NCBI GenBank assembly: GCA_002430405.1
Contig: DJBM01000022.1
Coordinates: forward strand, 9,165 to 25,753
Length of the DNA stretch: 16,589 bases
Source of the DNA: Actinobacteria bacterium UBA5976
GTDB taxonomy: Bacteria; Actinomycetota; Actinomycetes; S36-B12; UBA5976
Reading direction: 5' to 3'
This document shows positions 6,598 to 14,668 of the stretch, piece after piece. Under the pieces are notes generated by a model, which did no database searches, had not been told where the DNA came from, and worked only from the letters and a program-made list of their open reading frames with translations. The position numbers were made by a program, and so were the translations under genes. Positions within the stretch are counted from its first letter, which is position 1, and each line of letters begins with the position of its first letter.

Positions 6598-7513
6598 TAG
6601 AGCTCCCAGCAAGATCTGCGATGCCACTAAATAAGTCAGTTTCTCGACCAAGCTCATCAAAGGGACCCGCTGGAATTCCCGCGACAAGTCGGTAATACTC
6701 AGTTCCCATAACTTGCGAACCTAAATTATTTGAAAGTGCAAAGAAACCATCTTCGGTACTTATCTGGGTAGCATGGGCTCGCAGGGCCTTCATCTTCTGG
6801 TCTGCAAAATCGCTGCCAACAATTGCTGTGGTAACAAGTTCATCGGGGCAAGCAAACGGAATCTCGTCTGGATCCTGTGACGCGAATTCGGTCTGGTCTC
6901 CAGCTGCTCGTAGCATTTCGATACCAGCTCGCATAACACTGACTGGAAATGCGGTCCAATATACTTTTTCAATTAACCAAGGTTCGCCAAGTTCAGGCGC
7001 AAAACTTTTCGCCGCAGCTAACTCTCGGGCGTAATGCGCGACGCGATGGGCTTGGATATGGTCTGGGTGGCCATAGCCGCCAAAGTCATCGTAAGTAACC
7101 AGTACCTGTGGTTTTACTTCGCGAATAATCTCAACTAAATGTTTAGCGGCTGCTAACAAATCTGATCGCCAAAAATTATCTAGTCGTTCATTCGGCGGCG
7201 TACCGATCATTCCACTGTCTCGGTATTTTCCCGCACCCCCAAGCAATCGCCAATCGGAAACCGAAAGTTCAGCCATAGCGTTACCTAATTCGATGAACCG
7301 ATGTGAACCAAGGCCATCGGTTTTATCTGATGCTAAATGTGCCAGGTCTGAGACTAAAATTTCGCCTTCTTCGCCCAGAGTGCAAGTAACTAAAGTTACC
7401 TGCGCTCCTTGTGCAACGTATTTAGCCATAGTCGCCCCGCTGCCAATAGTTTCATCATCTGGGTGCGCATGAACTAGCAGCAGGCGCGGGGCAGTCTTAA
7501 CACTTTTAACCAT
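6590..7513 (-). CDS. mshB: N-acetyl-1-D-myo-inositol-2-amino-2-deoxy-alpha-D-glucopyranoside deacetylase (mycothiol synthesis)
   Basis: MshB is a zinc enzyme that removes the acetyl group from GlcNAc-inositol, making the GlcN-inositol that MshC joins to cysteine in mycothiol synthesis. At 307 aa it matches the family length. The LmbE/PIG-L motif LLVHAHPDDETIGSG is at 12-26, giving H17 and D20 as zinc ligands and D19 as the catalytic base, by comparison with M. tuberculosis H13, D16 and D15. GGYGHPDHIQAH (145-156) supplies the third ligand, H152. VTCTLGEEGE (42-51) and GGAGKYRDSGM (92-102) are MshB signatures that separate it from the related Mca amidase. The ATG at 7513 has no Shine-Dalgarno; TAAAGT is 6 nt upstream, so translation is probably leaderless. 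Confidence 0.94.
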   Translation of the reverse strand: MVKSVKTAPRLLLVHAHPDDETIGSGATMAKYVAQGAQVTLVTCTLGEEGEILVSDLAHLASDKTDGLGSHRFIELGNAMAELSVSDWRLLGGAGKYRDSGMIGTPPNERLDNFWRSDLLAAAKHLVEIIREVKPQVLVTYDDFGGYGHPDHIQAHRVAHYARELAAAKSFAPELGEPWLIEKVYWTAFPVSVMRAGIEMLRAAGDQTEFASQDPDEIPFACPDELVTTAIVGSDFADQKMKALRAHATQISTEDGFFALSNNLGSQVMGTEYYRLVAGIPAGPFDELGRETDLFSGIADLAGSSNV

Positions 7514-7519
7514 GACTTA

Positions 7520-7525
7520 ACTTTA
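7520..7525 (-). promoter_or_regulatory. Candidate -10 element for leaderless mshB
   Basis: The minus strand reads TAAAGT-TAAGTC-ATG, again TANNNT 6 nt before the start with no Shine-Dalgarno. It lies in the 96-nt divergent gap with the S9 peptidase gene. No clear -35 box is visible. Confidence 0.5.
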
Positions 7526-7609
7526 GCGAGGCAATCACATAACGCTGGCTGATCTAGCGCGCATTTGCTACGGCTGGAAACCAGTGCTGTGACATGGCAG
7601 GATCAAGAG

Positions 7610-9688
7610 GTGAATGAAACCTTTCCAAGACAAAGCGCCGCGACTAGAAACTTCCAACTAGGTGCGCCCAGGAGTTTTCTGATTTGTGGGTCAGGAAAAC
7701 ACGTTTTATTTCTGCGAAGCGAATCTGGTCGGGATGCGGTCAACTCACTGTGGGCTTATGACGTTACTGCCCGAATTGAAACCAAAATTGCCGATCCTCG
7801 AGTATTGCTAGCAGTTGATGGCGAAATTCCCGAAGCGGAACGGGCTCGCCGAGAACGTATGCGGGAAACTACTTCTGGAATCACCGGTTACTCCAGCGAC
7901 ACCAATGGTGAGAAAATAATTTTTGCCCTTTCTGGAAAATTATTTGCAGGGCAAGTTGACACTGCGGATTTTGTTGAGCTTGAAGTTGCCGAGCCCGTGA
8001 TTGATCCGAAGTTGTCTCCAGATGGCAGCACTATTGCCTGGTCTAACGGTAGAGATCTTTTGATTTGCAACTTTGATGGCAGTAACGTCCTGAATCTCAC
8101 AAATGAATCTGCAGACAATATTTCGTGGGGATTATCGGACTTCATTGCTGCTGAAGAGTTTGATCGTATGAGTGGTTATTGGTGGTCACCTAATAGTGAT
8201 GAATTGATTGTTGAACAAACAGATGATTCACAAGTTCAAAAATGGTGGATAAGCGATCCTGCAACTCCACAAAAACAACCAAACGAGATTCGATATCCAG
8301 CGGCTGGCACAAAAAATGCAGTACTTGGACTAGCCAGAATTTCTATTGCTGGCAAAAAAGAAGCGATCAACTGGGATAACGATTCCTTCGAGTACCTAAT
8401 CAGTGTTTCTTGGCAAAAAGATTGTGAGGCATTAATAACAGTTGCCGATCGAGCGCAGCAGAATTTTGTAACCTATTCTCTGTCTGAGTCTGGGCTAAAA
8501 ATTGTGCACGAGGTAACGGATCATGAATTTGTGGAAGTTATTCCTGGTCAACCCCGTTGGCATGATGGCAAAATTGTTTCGATTATCGATAACCGCCAAA
8601 CGGATACTCGAGAACTGCAGGTTGCTGGAAGAGTAATTACGCCACCAGGCTTTCAAGTGATGTCTGTAATTGATGTGACATCTGATTATATTGATGTGGT
8701 AGCAACATCGGATGCAGTAAGTCGGGACGTGGTTCGAGTTGGTTACGACGGCTCACTAACTGAACTTGCCCAAGGTGGAGTTGCTGGCGCCACCAGCACA
8801 ACTGGCGAACTTCAAATTTTGATTGAGTCCCGCTTGGATACGCATAGTCGCACGTACCAATTACGCCGGGGCGCCAAAACAGAACATTACTTTGAATCAT
8901 TAGCCGAAACACCAAGTTTCCAGCCACAGGTACATCAGCTCAAGACTGGGCCAAATTTAGTTAATACCGCAGTAATGTTCCCAAGGGGGCATGTGCTCGG
9001 TAGCAAAAAACTTCCAGTCATGATGCGGCCTTACGGCGGACCACATCACTCCTGCGTTCAAAATGGTGCGTTAACTTATGCGATAGATCAATGGTTTGCT
9101 GATCAAGGATTTGTAGTTATCGTTGCCGACAATCGCGGTACACCAGGGCGTGGACCGGCCTGGGATCATGCGATTTATCAAGATTTTGTTAAGCCAGTCC
9201 TGGAAGATCAAGTTCATGCAATTGCAGATGTCGTAGCGCACTTTCCGAGCGATGTTGATGCTGCCAGAGTAGGCATCACTGGGTGGTCTTTTGGCGGCTA
9301 CTTGTCGGCATTAGCGGTGCTGGAGCGACCAGATGTTTTCCATGCAGCTGTTGCTGGTGCGCCGGTGACCGAATGGCTTTGGTATGACACCGCGTATACC
9401 GAACGCTATCTTGGGCACCCAGAAAAATTCCCTGAGGTTTATGCCGAGAACTCTTTAATTGGAAAAGCAAGTGAACTTGAACGACCACTTATGCTGATTC
9501 ACGGATTAGCAGATGACAATGTCGTTGCAGCACATTCGCTGTCATTGAGTGGCGCCTTACTGACTCACAAAAAAGCGCACACTGTTCTGCCGTTATCTGG
9601 TGTTACTCACATGACACCACAGGAAATAATCTCGGAGAACTTAATGCTGCTTACGGTGGAATACTTTAAATCACACTTAGGTTACTAG
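7610..9688 (+). CDS. S9 family (DPP-IV-like) serine peptidase
   Basis: The N-terminal two thirds (about 1-430) is a beta-propeller of the DPP-IV type and the last 250 residues an alpha/beta hydrolase of family S9. The triad is visible: S560 in GWSFGGY, D635 in HGLADDNV and H667 in VTHMTP. NRGTPGRGPAWD precedes the nucleophile. AAEEFDRMSGYWWSP with E182/E183 is the double-Glu motif that holds the free N-terminus of substrates in DPP-IV, so release of dipeptides from peptide N-termini is likely. There is no signal peptide, so the enzyme is probably cytoplasmic. I chose GTG 7610 (692 aa) because AGGA lies 7 nt upstream and homologs begin close to FPRQ; the frame is open from TTG 7565. The gene converges on the peptide importer, which suggests breakdown of imported peptides. 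Acylaminoacyl peptidases are a possible alternative. Confidence 0.88.
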   Translation: MNETFPRQSAATRNFQLGAPRSFLICGSGKHVLFLRSESGRDAVNSLWAYDVTARIETKIADPRVLLAVDGEIPEAERARRERMRETTSGITGYSSDTNGEKIIFALSGKLFAGQVDTADFVELEVAEPVIDPKLSPDGSTIAWSNGRDLLICNFDGSNVLNLTNESADNISWGLSDFIAAEEFDRMSGYWWSPNSDELIVEQTDDSQVQKWWISDPATPQKQPNEIRYPAAGTKNAVLGLARISIAGKKEAINWDNDSFEYLISVSWQKDCEALITVADRAQQNFVTYSLSESGLKIVHEVTDHEFVEVIPGQPRWHDGKIVSIIDNRQTDTRELQVAGRVITPPGFQVMSVIDVTSDYIDVVATSDAVSRDVVRVGYDGSLTELAQGGVAGATSTTGELQILIESRLDTHSRTYQLRRGAKTEHYFESLAETPSFQPQVHQLKTGPNLVNTAVMFPRGHVLGSKKLPVMMRPYGGPHHSCVQNGALTYAIDQWFADQGFVVIVADNRGTPGRGPAWDHAIYQDFVKPVLEDQVHAIADVVAHFPSDVDAARVGITGWSFGGYLSALAVLERPDVFHAAVAGAPVTEWLWYDTAYTERYLGHPEKFPEVYAENSLIGKASELERPLMLIHGLADDNVVAAHSLSLSGALLTHKKAHTVLPLSGVTHMTPQEIISENLMLLTVEYFKSHLGY

Positions 9689-9701
9689 CTCAACAAGTGT
9701 G
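9672..9701. terminator. Hairpin between convergent peptidase and oppF-type genes
   Basis: CACACTT (9672-9678) pairs with AAGTGTG (9695-9701); after a 2-nt bulge GTT (9681-9683) pairs with AAC (9692-9694), leaving an 8-nt loop. The peptidase stop is inside and the oppF-type stop is next to it. Only 13 nt separate the two genes, so a shared terminator is expected here, but no T tract follows. Confidence 0.35.
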
Positions 9702-10727
9702 CTACTTGGTTGCGAAGTCTGCTCCAGTAGCCAATGTTGTGCCTGTGGTTTCCATCGGAAAGTGACATGCAACTTGATGTCCAGTGCTTAACTCACGCAA
9801 TTGTGGAATCTCATTTTCGCAACGAGCCTGAGCCTTGAAGCATCTTGTTCTAAATACGCAGCCACTAGGTGGATTACTTGGACTTGGCAAGTCGCCAGTT
9901 AACAGAATTCGTTCTCGGGAACGCTCTAAATCCGGATCAGCAATTGGAACGGCAGACAATAAAGCATGCGTATAAGGGTGCAGTGGCGCCCGGTAAAGAT
10001 TTTCTTGGGACGCGATTTCCATAATTTTGCCCAGGTACATAACAGCAACTCGATCTGAGATGTGACGAACTACGGATAAATCATGTGCAATGAAAATGTA
10101 AGCCAAACCAAATTCCTGCTGAATGTCATCTAGCAAATTAAGAACCTGGGCCTGAATTGAAACATCCAAAGCCGAGACTGGCTCATCACAAACAATCAAT
10201 TTAGGCTTAAGCGCAATGGCGCGGGCAATTCCAATTCGCTGGCGTTGACCGCCCGAAAATTCATTTGGGTAGCGATTGAAGTGCTCGGGGTTTAACCCAA
10301 CTCGATCCATCAGTCCCTGTACGGCTTTTGCTATGCCACCTTCTGGCTTAACACCTTGAACTTGAAATGGAGCGCCAACAATGTCACCGATAGTCTGTCG
10401 GGGATTTAAGGATGAGAATGGATCCTGAAAAATCATTTGCATTTCGCGTCGTAATGGGACTAACTCTTTCTTCTTAATTTTAGAAATGTCCTGACCGTTG
10501 AATTCAATTGTTCCTGCGGTTGGTTCAATTAATCGGAGCATAGATCTACCGGCAGTAGATTTTCCACAACCACTCTCGCCAACAAGTCCAAGAGTCTCTC
10601 CAGGAAAAACTTCAAGTGAGATTCCATCGACTGCTTTTACATTGCCAACCACACGATTGAAAATTCCTTTTCCTTGAATTGGAAAATATTTTTCTAATTC
10701 TGTGATTTTTAGGATTGGGGTTGTCAT
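9702..10727 (-). CDS. Peptide ABC transporter ATPase, OppF/DppF type
   Basis: One of two nucleotide-binding subunits that power the importer at the inner face of the membrane. In order: Walker A GESGCGKST (50-58), Q-loop Q101 in MIFQDPFSSLNPR, signature EFSGGQRQR (156-164), Walker B LIVCDEP (177-183, D181/E182), H-loop H215, and a C-terminal oligopeptide-transporter extension with PSPSNPPSGCVFRTRC and four cysteines (C290, C296, C303, C321). Similar cysteine sets in peptide-importer ATPases can bind an Fe-S cluster; that is inferred here. Length is 341 aa. The ATG overlaps the stop of the preceding ATPase gene by ATGA, so the two are coupled. It is the last gene of the operon. Confidence 0.93.
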   Translation of the reverse strand: MTTPILKITELEKYFPIQGKGIFNRVVGNVKAVDGISLEVFPGETLGLVGESGCGKSTAGRSMLRLIEPTAGTIEFNGQDISKIKKKELVPLRREMQMIFQDPFSSLNPRQTIGDIVGAPFQVQGVKPEGGIAKAVQGLMDRVGLNPEHFNRYPNEFSGGQRQRIGIARAIALKPKLIVCDEPVSALDVSIQAQVLNLLDDIQQEFGLAYIFIAHDLSVVRHISDRVAVMYLGKIMEIASQENLYRAPLHPYTHALLSAVPIADPDLERSRERILLTGDLPSPSNPPSGCVFRTRCFKAQARCENEIPQLRELSTGHQVACHFPMETTGTTLATGADFATK

Positions 10728-11761
10728 TTATTTATCTTTCCAATCTTTCGGTCAGTTCGTATCGCAATTCGTTGGGACTCGGACAAATGACATCGGGCTT
10801 CGTGATTTTGGGAAACTACAAGTAATTCAGGAAACTTCTCTACGCAGGCATTGTTTGCTACTTGATTTTTGAAAGTACAACGCGGTTCAAAAACACAACC
10901 GATTGGTAAATTAAGGAGCGACGGAGGCGAACCTGGAATTGGATCTAACTTTTCTTTCTTAACTGAAATTTGTGGCACCGAAGCAAGTAAGCCCCAGGTG
11001 TATGGCATTTGTGGTTCATAGAAAAGTTCTCTTACGCCGGCATGTTCTACTGCGCTGCCAGCGTACATAACCAATACTTCATCTGCGAGGTCTGCAACCA
11101 CACCTAAATCATGGGTAATTAACACGATTGCAGTTCCAAATTCCTTCTGAAGTTCGCGCAATAGCTCCAAAATCTGGGCCTGCACTGTGACATCTAGAGC
11201 GGTGGTTGGTTCATCTGCAATCAGCAACTCAGGGCCATTTATTAAGGCCATCGCGATCATGATGCGCTGTCGCATGCCACCTGAAAGTTGATGTGGGTAT
11301 TCATCAATTCTTTGTTCTACTGAGGAAATACCCACCTTTATTAACATTTCGATAGCGCGCTCCCGAGCTGCTTCTTCCGAAATTTTATTGTGCACAAGTA
11401 CTGCCTCAATGAGCTGGTCTCCGATTGTGTAATACGGATGCAGCGCACTTAATGGATCTTGAAATATCATGGCCATTTCATCGCCCCGAAGTTTGCGCAC
11501 TTCATCTGGGTGCGCGCCAACAAGCTCTTTTCCATTAAAGAAAACTTCGCCAGTAACATTTGAATTTGTCCCAGTGAGCAACCCCATGATTGCCAAACTC
11601 GAGACACTTTTGCCAGATCCCGACTCCCCAACAATTGCAAGTGTCTTACCACGCTCGACTGTGTAGGACACATTATTAACGGCGTGCACAACGCCATCAT
11701 CAGTTGTGAACTCAACATTTAAATTTTTAACCTCAAGAATTACGTTATCTTTTGGTGTCAT
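10724..11761 (-). CDS. Peptide ABC transporter ATPase, OppD/DppD type
   Basis: Partner ATPase of the OppF-type subunit. Walker A GESGSGKS is at 45-52, the Q-loop at Q101 (MIFQDPLSALHPYYTIG), the signature LSGGMRQR at 159-166, Walker B LLIADEPTTALDV with D183/E184, and H-loop H217. The C-terminal extension has PGSPPSLLNLPIGCVF and cysteines C289, C295, C306 and C324, as in OppD proteins of actinobacteria, where such residues can hold an Fe-S cluster (inferred here). Length is 345 aa. It overlaps both the permease gene before it and the ATPase gene after it by ATGA, which points to balanced synthesis of the three parts. Confidence 0.93.
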   Translation of the reverse strand: MTPKDNVILEVKNLNVEFTTDDGVVHAVNNVSYTVERGKTLAIVGESGSGKSVSSLAIMGLLTGTNSNVTGEVFFNGKELVGAHPDEVRKLRGDEMAMIFQDPLSALHPYYTIGDQLIEAVLVHNKISEEAARERAIEMLIKVGISSVEQRIDEYPHQLSGGMRQRIMIAMALINGPELLIADEPTTALDVTVQAQILELLRELQKEFGTAIVLITHDLGVVADLADEVLVMYAGSAVEHAGVRELFYEPQMPYTWGLLASVPQISVKKEKLDPIPGSPPSLLNLPIGCVFEPRCTFKNQVANNACVEKFPELLVVSQNHEARCHLSESQRIAIRTDRKIGKINK

Positions 11762-12747
11762 GTGATGCGCACCCTTGGATCAATCGCAACGTACAAAATG
11801 TCAACGACGAGATTCGCAATAATTATAAAAACAGCTGAGACTAAAACAGCCGCAGTGATAGTTGGTAAATCATAATCAGTTACCGCTCCAATCGCCACGC
11901 GTCCAAGTCCTGGCAAACTGAAAATATATTCAGTAATAATTGCTCCACCAAGTAGGCCAGCCAGATCGAGTCCCGCGGATGTAACAATTGGGGTTAGTCC
12001 GGCACGAAAAGCGTGCTTGCGAAAAACTACGCGTTCCGACAGGCCTTTAGCTCTAGCCGTTCGAATGTAATCCTCACCCATCGTTTCCAAAATTTGGGAG
12101 CGCGTTAATCGCGCGTAATAAGCAGAGTAAAGAATTGCGAGTGTTACCCAAGGCAGCAGCATAGTTTGAAAAAATGCAACGGGGTCTTCAAAAGGTGGCT
12201 CATAGTCTGGGTACGGTAAAACATTCCATCGAACTATTGCAAAAATTAGAAGCAGTAAACCCACGAAGAATACGGGAAGCGAATATCCCACAAGTGCAAT
12301 CCCCATGATAGTTCGGTCTTGCCACTTACCTTGATGTTTGGCGGCGACGATACCGGCAGAAATTCCAACAACCATCCAAAGTGTGAATGCACCCAATGCT
12401 AAGTACATTGTCACGGGTACTGCATTCACAATTAGTGTGGTGACTTCTTCACCACTTCTAAATGAGTAGCCCAAGCAAGGTCTGGAGCATTCAAATGTTG
12501 CGGAACCCGTACCGTAAGTTCGGCCAACAAAAAATCCTTTTATCCACTCTAAATATTGAGTTAATAGTGGTTGATCTAGTCCTAGGCGAATCCTATTAGC
12601 AGCAATAACTTCAGGTGTACAGCTTTTGCCACAAGTTAAGCGAGCCGGATCAGTCGGCACTGCATTGAAAAGCAAGAAAACAACGATGCTCAAAAGTGTC
12701 AGCATTAAGAACATGACAAAAATTCTGCGCACAATATAAGGAAACAT
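11758..12747 (-). CDS. Peptide ABC transporter permease, OppB/DppB type
   Basis: Six-helix membrane subunit that forms half of the peptide channel. The 329-aa protein opens with the usual RRIFVMFLMLTLLSIVVF helix (about 8-28) and GLDQP. The coupling loop DYIRTARAKGLSERVVFRKHAFR is the EAA motif that docks on the ATPases, and SLPGLGR follows near the end. Two CxxxC pairs (C39/C43 and C87/C91) sit in the loop after helix 1, on the outer face, and may form disulfides; I recall the same pairs in other actinobacterial OppB-type permeases. The gene starts at ATG 12747, 106 nt after the binding-protein gene, and its stop overlaps the next ATG. Confidence 0.93.
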   Translation of the reverse strand: MFPYIVRRIFVMFLMLTLLSIVVFLLFNAVPTDPARLTCGKSCTPEVIAANRIRLGLDQPLLTQYLEWIKGFFVGRTYGTGSATFECSRPCLGYSFRSGEEVTTLIVNAVPVTMYLALGAFTLWMVVGISAGIVAAKHQGKWQDRTIMGIALVGYSLPVFFVGLLLLIFAIVRWNVLPYPDYEPPFEDPVAFFQTMLLPWVTLAILYSAYYARLTRSQILETMGEDYIRTARAKGLSERVVFRKHAFRAGLTPIVTSAGLDLAGLLGGAIITEYIFSLPGLGRVAIGAVTDYDLPTITAAVLVSAVFIIIANLVVDILYVAIDPRVRIT

Positions 12748-12792
12748 TTCTCACCCTTTCGCACGATTGATTGGCTTGACGACTTGCAGCGA

Positions 12793-12825
12793 ACTGTGGG
12801 TGAACATTTACTGTTCACCCACAGT
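12793..12825. terminator. Perfect 13-bp hairpin between the binding-protein and oppB-type genes
   Basis: ACTGTGGGTGAAC (12793-12805) and GTTCACCCACAGT (12813-12825) pair perfectly around a 7-nt loop. On the coding (minus) strand it lies about 30 nt after the binding-protein stop and no U tract follows. It is therefore more likely a partial terminator or an mRNA 3'-end stabiliser. Such a signal would let the binding protein be made in excess over the membrane and ATPase parts. Confidence 0.6.
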
Positions 12826-12837
12826 CACTAGTAAGAA

Positions 12838-12861
12838 TTAACTAATTTATAAATTAGTTAA
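12838..12861. repeat. 24-bp perfect AT-rich palindrome over the binding-protein stop codon
   Basis: TTAACTAATTTA (12838-12849) is followed directly by its reverse complement (12850-12861). The last two codons and the stop of the binding-protein gene lie within it. As RNA it would fold weakly. Together with the 13-bp hairpin just downstream it makes a tandem structure in the intergenic region. A DNA-binding site is also possible. Confidence 0.5.
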
Positions 12862-14545
12862 CGCTAATTGATGCATATGGCCAAGAACCGTACGGTCCCC
12901 AAATGTAGGCACCGCCAATCTTTGAACCATGAATGCGCTGTTCCTTACCGAAACGGGTAGGAAGTGCAAGTGCCAATTCCATTGACTTCTTGCTCAGTGC
13001 CTGCCAAGCCTTAGCTTGTTCAGCGCGATCTGTGATCACCTTTGCAGCATCTGATTCGGCCAAGAAGGCCGCGTCATCCCACTGTGAAAGGTTGAATCCA
13101 CCATTTGCAGCAAACAGTTCAGGAATAACTGTTGATGCATTTGACCAGTCTGGACCCCAGCCGGCTGCAGACATTGCACCCTGCTTCGCTGGATCAAGTA
13201 CGACGCCGTAGTAAGCGCCTGGTTCGATCGCATTTGGCGTAGCCTCTATGCCAGCTTTAGCAAAAGAAGCAACTAATGATGCTGCTGCCTTATCGTTGGT
13301 TTCACTCTGGCCGTAGTCAATAACGAATGGCTGAGGGAATGCCTCGCCAGAATCTGCAATTAACTTAATCGCAAGTTCGGTATTACCTTCGTCAGGAATT
13401 GCTTCCCCTAGTAGTCCATCCCAAAGACCAGTTGGCGCGTAGTCCACGCCAATGTTTGGCTTTACGACACCATCAGCATAATCACCGGCATATTCGCCAC
13501 CAGCAATTGTGCGTAGTTCGGCGCGGTTTACAGCGGCAAGAATTGCTTGGCGATGCATAACGTTTGGAACTTTCTTGGTGTTGATGGCGTAGTAACGAAC
13601 GTAAGGATCAAGTTCGTTGTAACGACGCTTTTCAAACTTTGCATCCGAGAACACAACAGCAAGCTTCGCTGAGTCAACTGAATCTGGCGAAATTGCCATT
13701 TGGTCGTCTCCGGCATCAGCCATTAATCGCTCAGTGATAACGGCAGCTGGCTGCGCAAATATGTACTCAATGCGATCTGGGAATGCGCCACGGAAAGTAT
13801 CCGTTGCTGGATCCCAATTTTCGTTACGCACCAATACCAACTTGTCCTTCTTTACGTAGGACTCGATCTTGTATGGTCCATTTGAAAGAACGGTATCGTC
13901 GTATAGTTCCGCAGTGTCAACATCTTGGCGAACTGCTGCAAACGCACTAAGCGTTACCGCGTAGTTGAAGTCAAAAGCAGTCCGGGAAAGATTGAAGGTA
14001 ATTTTGTTACCTTCACAAACAACAGCCTTGTCGTAAGAAGCTTGACCTGCTGCATCGCCTGCGTAAGGACCCTTGTAATCGGTAACGTCAAGCATTGATA
14101 ATGCAAATGCTGGTCCGTCAGTGATTACATCAGTTGCAAATGTGCGGGAAATTCCGTACTTGAAATCTTCACAAGTAACGTCTTTACCGTCTTCCCACTT
14201 CATACCGTCCTTGAGAGTAAATTCCCAAGTCTTGCCCTCATTTGATGCGGTACCTGTGTCAGTTGCTGCGTCAGCAACTAGCTTGCTGGCTTCTGCATTG
14301 TCCTTGCTCAGTGTGTACTGAGTTAAGGTGCGGTTTAGGTAAGCGCTAGCAAATGCTAGATCTTCACCTGTGTAGTTGCGCTGTGGATCTAAGTGAAGAA
14401 TCTGCTCTGCTTCCGTAAGGATGTAGAGAGTTCCACCTTTTGAGCCCTCGCCAGACGCTGCGTCCCCACTGCCACCGCACGCGGTAAGCAGAAGAGCCAG
14501 CGACGCTGCACCGACGCCGAAGCGGATGCCTGTCGATTTCTTCAT
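12854..14545 (-). CDS. Peptide ABC transporter substrate-binding lipoprotein (SBP family 5)
   Basis: The extracytoplasmic binding protein that brings peptides to the permeases, 563 aa. Its start is ATG 14545, with GGAGG 4-5 nt upstream; the frame is open to 14614 but has no ribosome site there. The N-terminus is a lipoprotein signal: MKKSTG basic end, a hydrophobic core, and the lipobox LTAC with C23 as the lipidated residue. A low-complexity GGSGDAASGEGSKGG linker follows, then the family-5 core: GGTLYIL, WEFTLKDGMKWEDGKDVTCEDFKYG (about 120-145) and AGWGPDWSNAS near the C-terminal half. It lies between the oppC- and oppB-type permease genes, as in the Streptomyces bldK order. Exact peptide specificity cannot be read. 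Confidence 0.93.
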   Translation of the reverse strand: MKKSTGIRFGVGAASLALLLTACGGSGDAASGEGSKGGTLYILTEAEQILHLDPQRNYTGEDLAFASAYLNRTLTQYTLSKDNAEASKLVADAATDTGTASNEGKTWEFTLKDGMKWEDGKDVTCEDFKYGISRTFATDVITDGPAFALSMLDVTDYKGPYAGDAAGQASYDKAVVCEGNKITFNLSRTAFDFNYAVTLSAFAAVRQDVDTAELYDDTVLSNGPYKIESYVKKDKLVLVRNENWDPATDTFRGAFPDRIEYIFAQPAAVITERLMADAGDDQMAISPDSVDSAKLAVVFSDAKFEKRRYNELDPYVRYYAINTKKVPNVMHRQAILAAVNRAELRTIAGGEYAGDYADGVVKPNIGVDYAPTGLWDGLLGEAIPDEGNTELAIKLIADSGEAFPQPFVIDYGQSETNDKAAASLVASFAKAGIEATPNAIEPGAYYGVVLDPAKQGAMSAAGWGPDWSNASTVIPELFAANGGFNLSQWDDAAFLAESDAAKVITDRAEQAKAWQALSKKSMELALALPTRFGKEQRIHGSKIGGAYIWGPYGSWPYASISVN

Positions 14546-14561
14546 GTGTCCTCCATAGAGA

Positions 14562-14635
14562 CATAGTTTTGCTATGCCTTTAAGTCGTGATTCGGTTGAA
14601 TCACTTTTTATCACCCATCCGTTTGAATGTGTGAT
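14562..14635. promoter_or_regulatory. Half-site cluster upstream of the binding-protein gene
   Basis: The oppC-SBP gap holds GTGATTC-N4-GAATCAC (14587-14604), then further half-sites ATCAC (14610-14614) and GTGAT (14631-14635). A smaller repeat CATAG-N5-CTATG (14562-14576) sits just before the Shine-Dalgarno. Four GTGAT/ATCAC copies in about 50 nt suggest binding sites for a regulator of the binding-protein gene, which would then have its own promoter. The 18-bp repeat could also act as an RNA hairpin. Confidence 0.35.
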
Positions 14636-14636
14636 T

Positions 14637-14663
14637 TTTTTCAGTTCTCGAGAAACTGAAAAA
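14637..14663. terminator. Inverted repeat just after the oppC-type stop
   Basis: TTTTTCAGTT (14637-14646) and AACTGAAAAA (14654-14663) pair over 10 bp around a 7-nt loop containing CTCGAG. It starts 5 nt past the oppC-type stop on the minus strand. The tail there is A-rich rather than U-rich, so it may be a weak terminator or only a structured spacer ahead of the SBP promoter. Confidence 0.35.
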
Positions 14664-14668
14664 CTTAT

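Noticed and set aside
6598..6687. 30-residue N-terminal extension of the mshB-linked membrane protein
   Set aside because: It would overlap mshB by about 98 nt; ATG 6597 gives the usual short stop-start overlap.
11467..11718. 83-aa and 65-aa open frames within the OppD-type gene
   Set aside because: They are shadow frames of a gene with all ABC ATPase motifs intact.
14546..14614. N-terminal extension of the binding protein to 586 aa
   Set aside because: The lipoprotein signal begins at ATG 14545 with a strong GGAGG; an extension would bury it.
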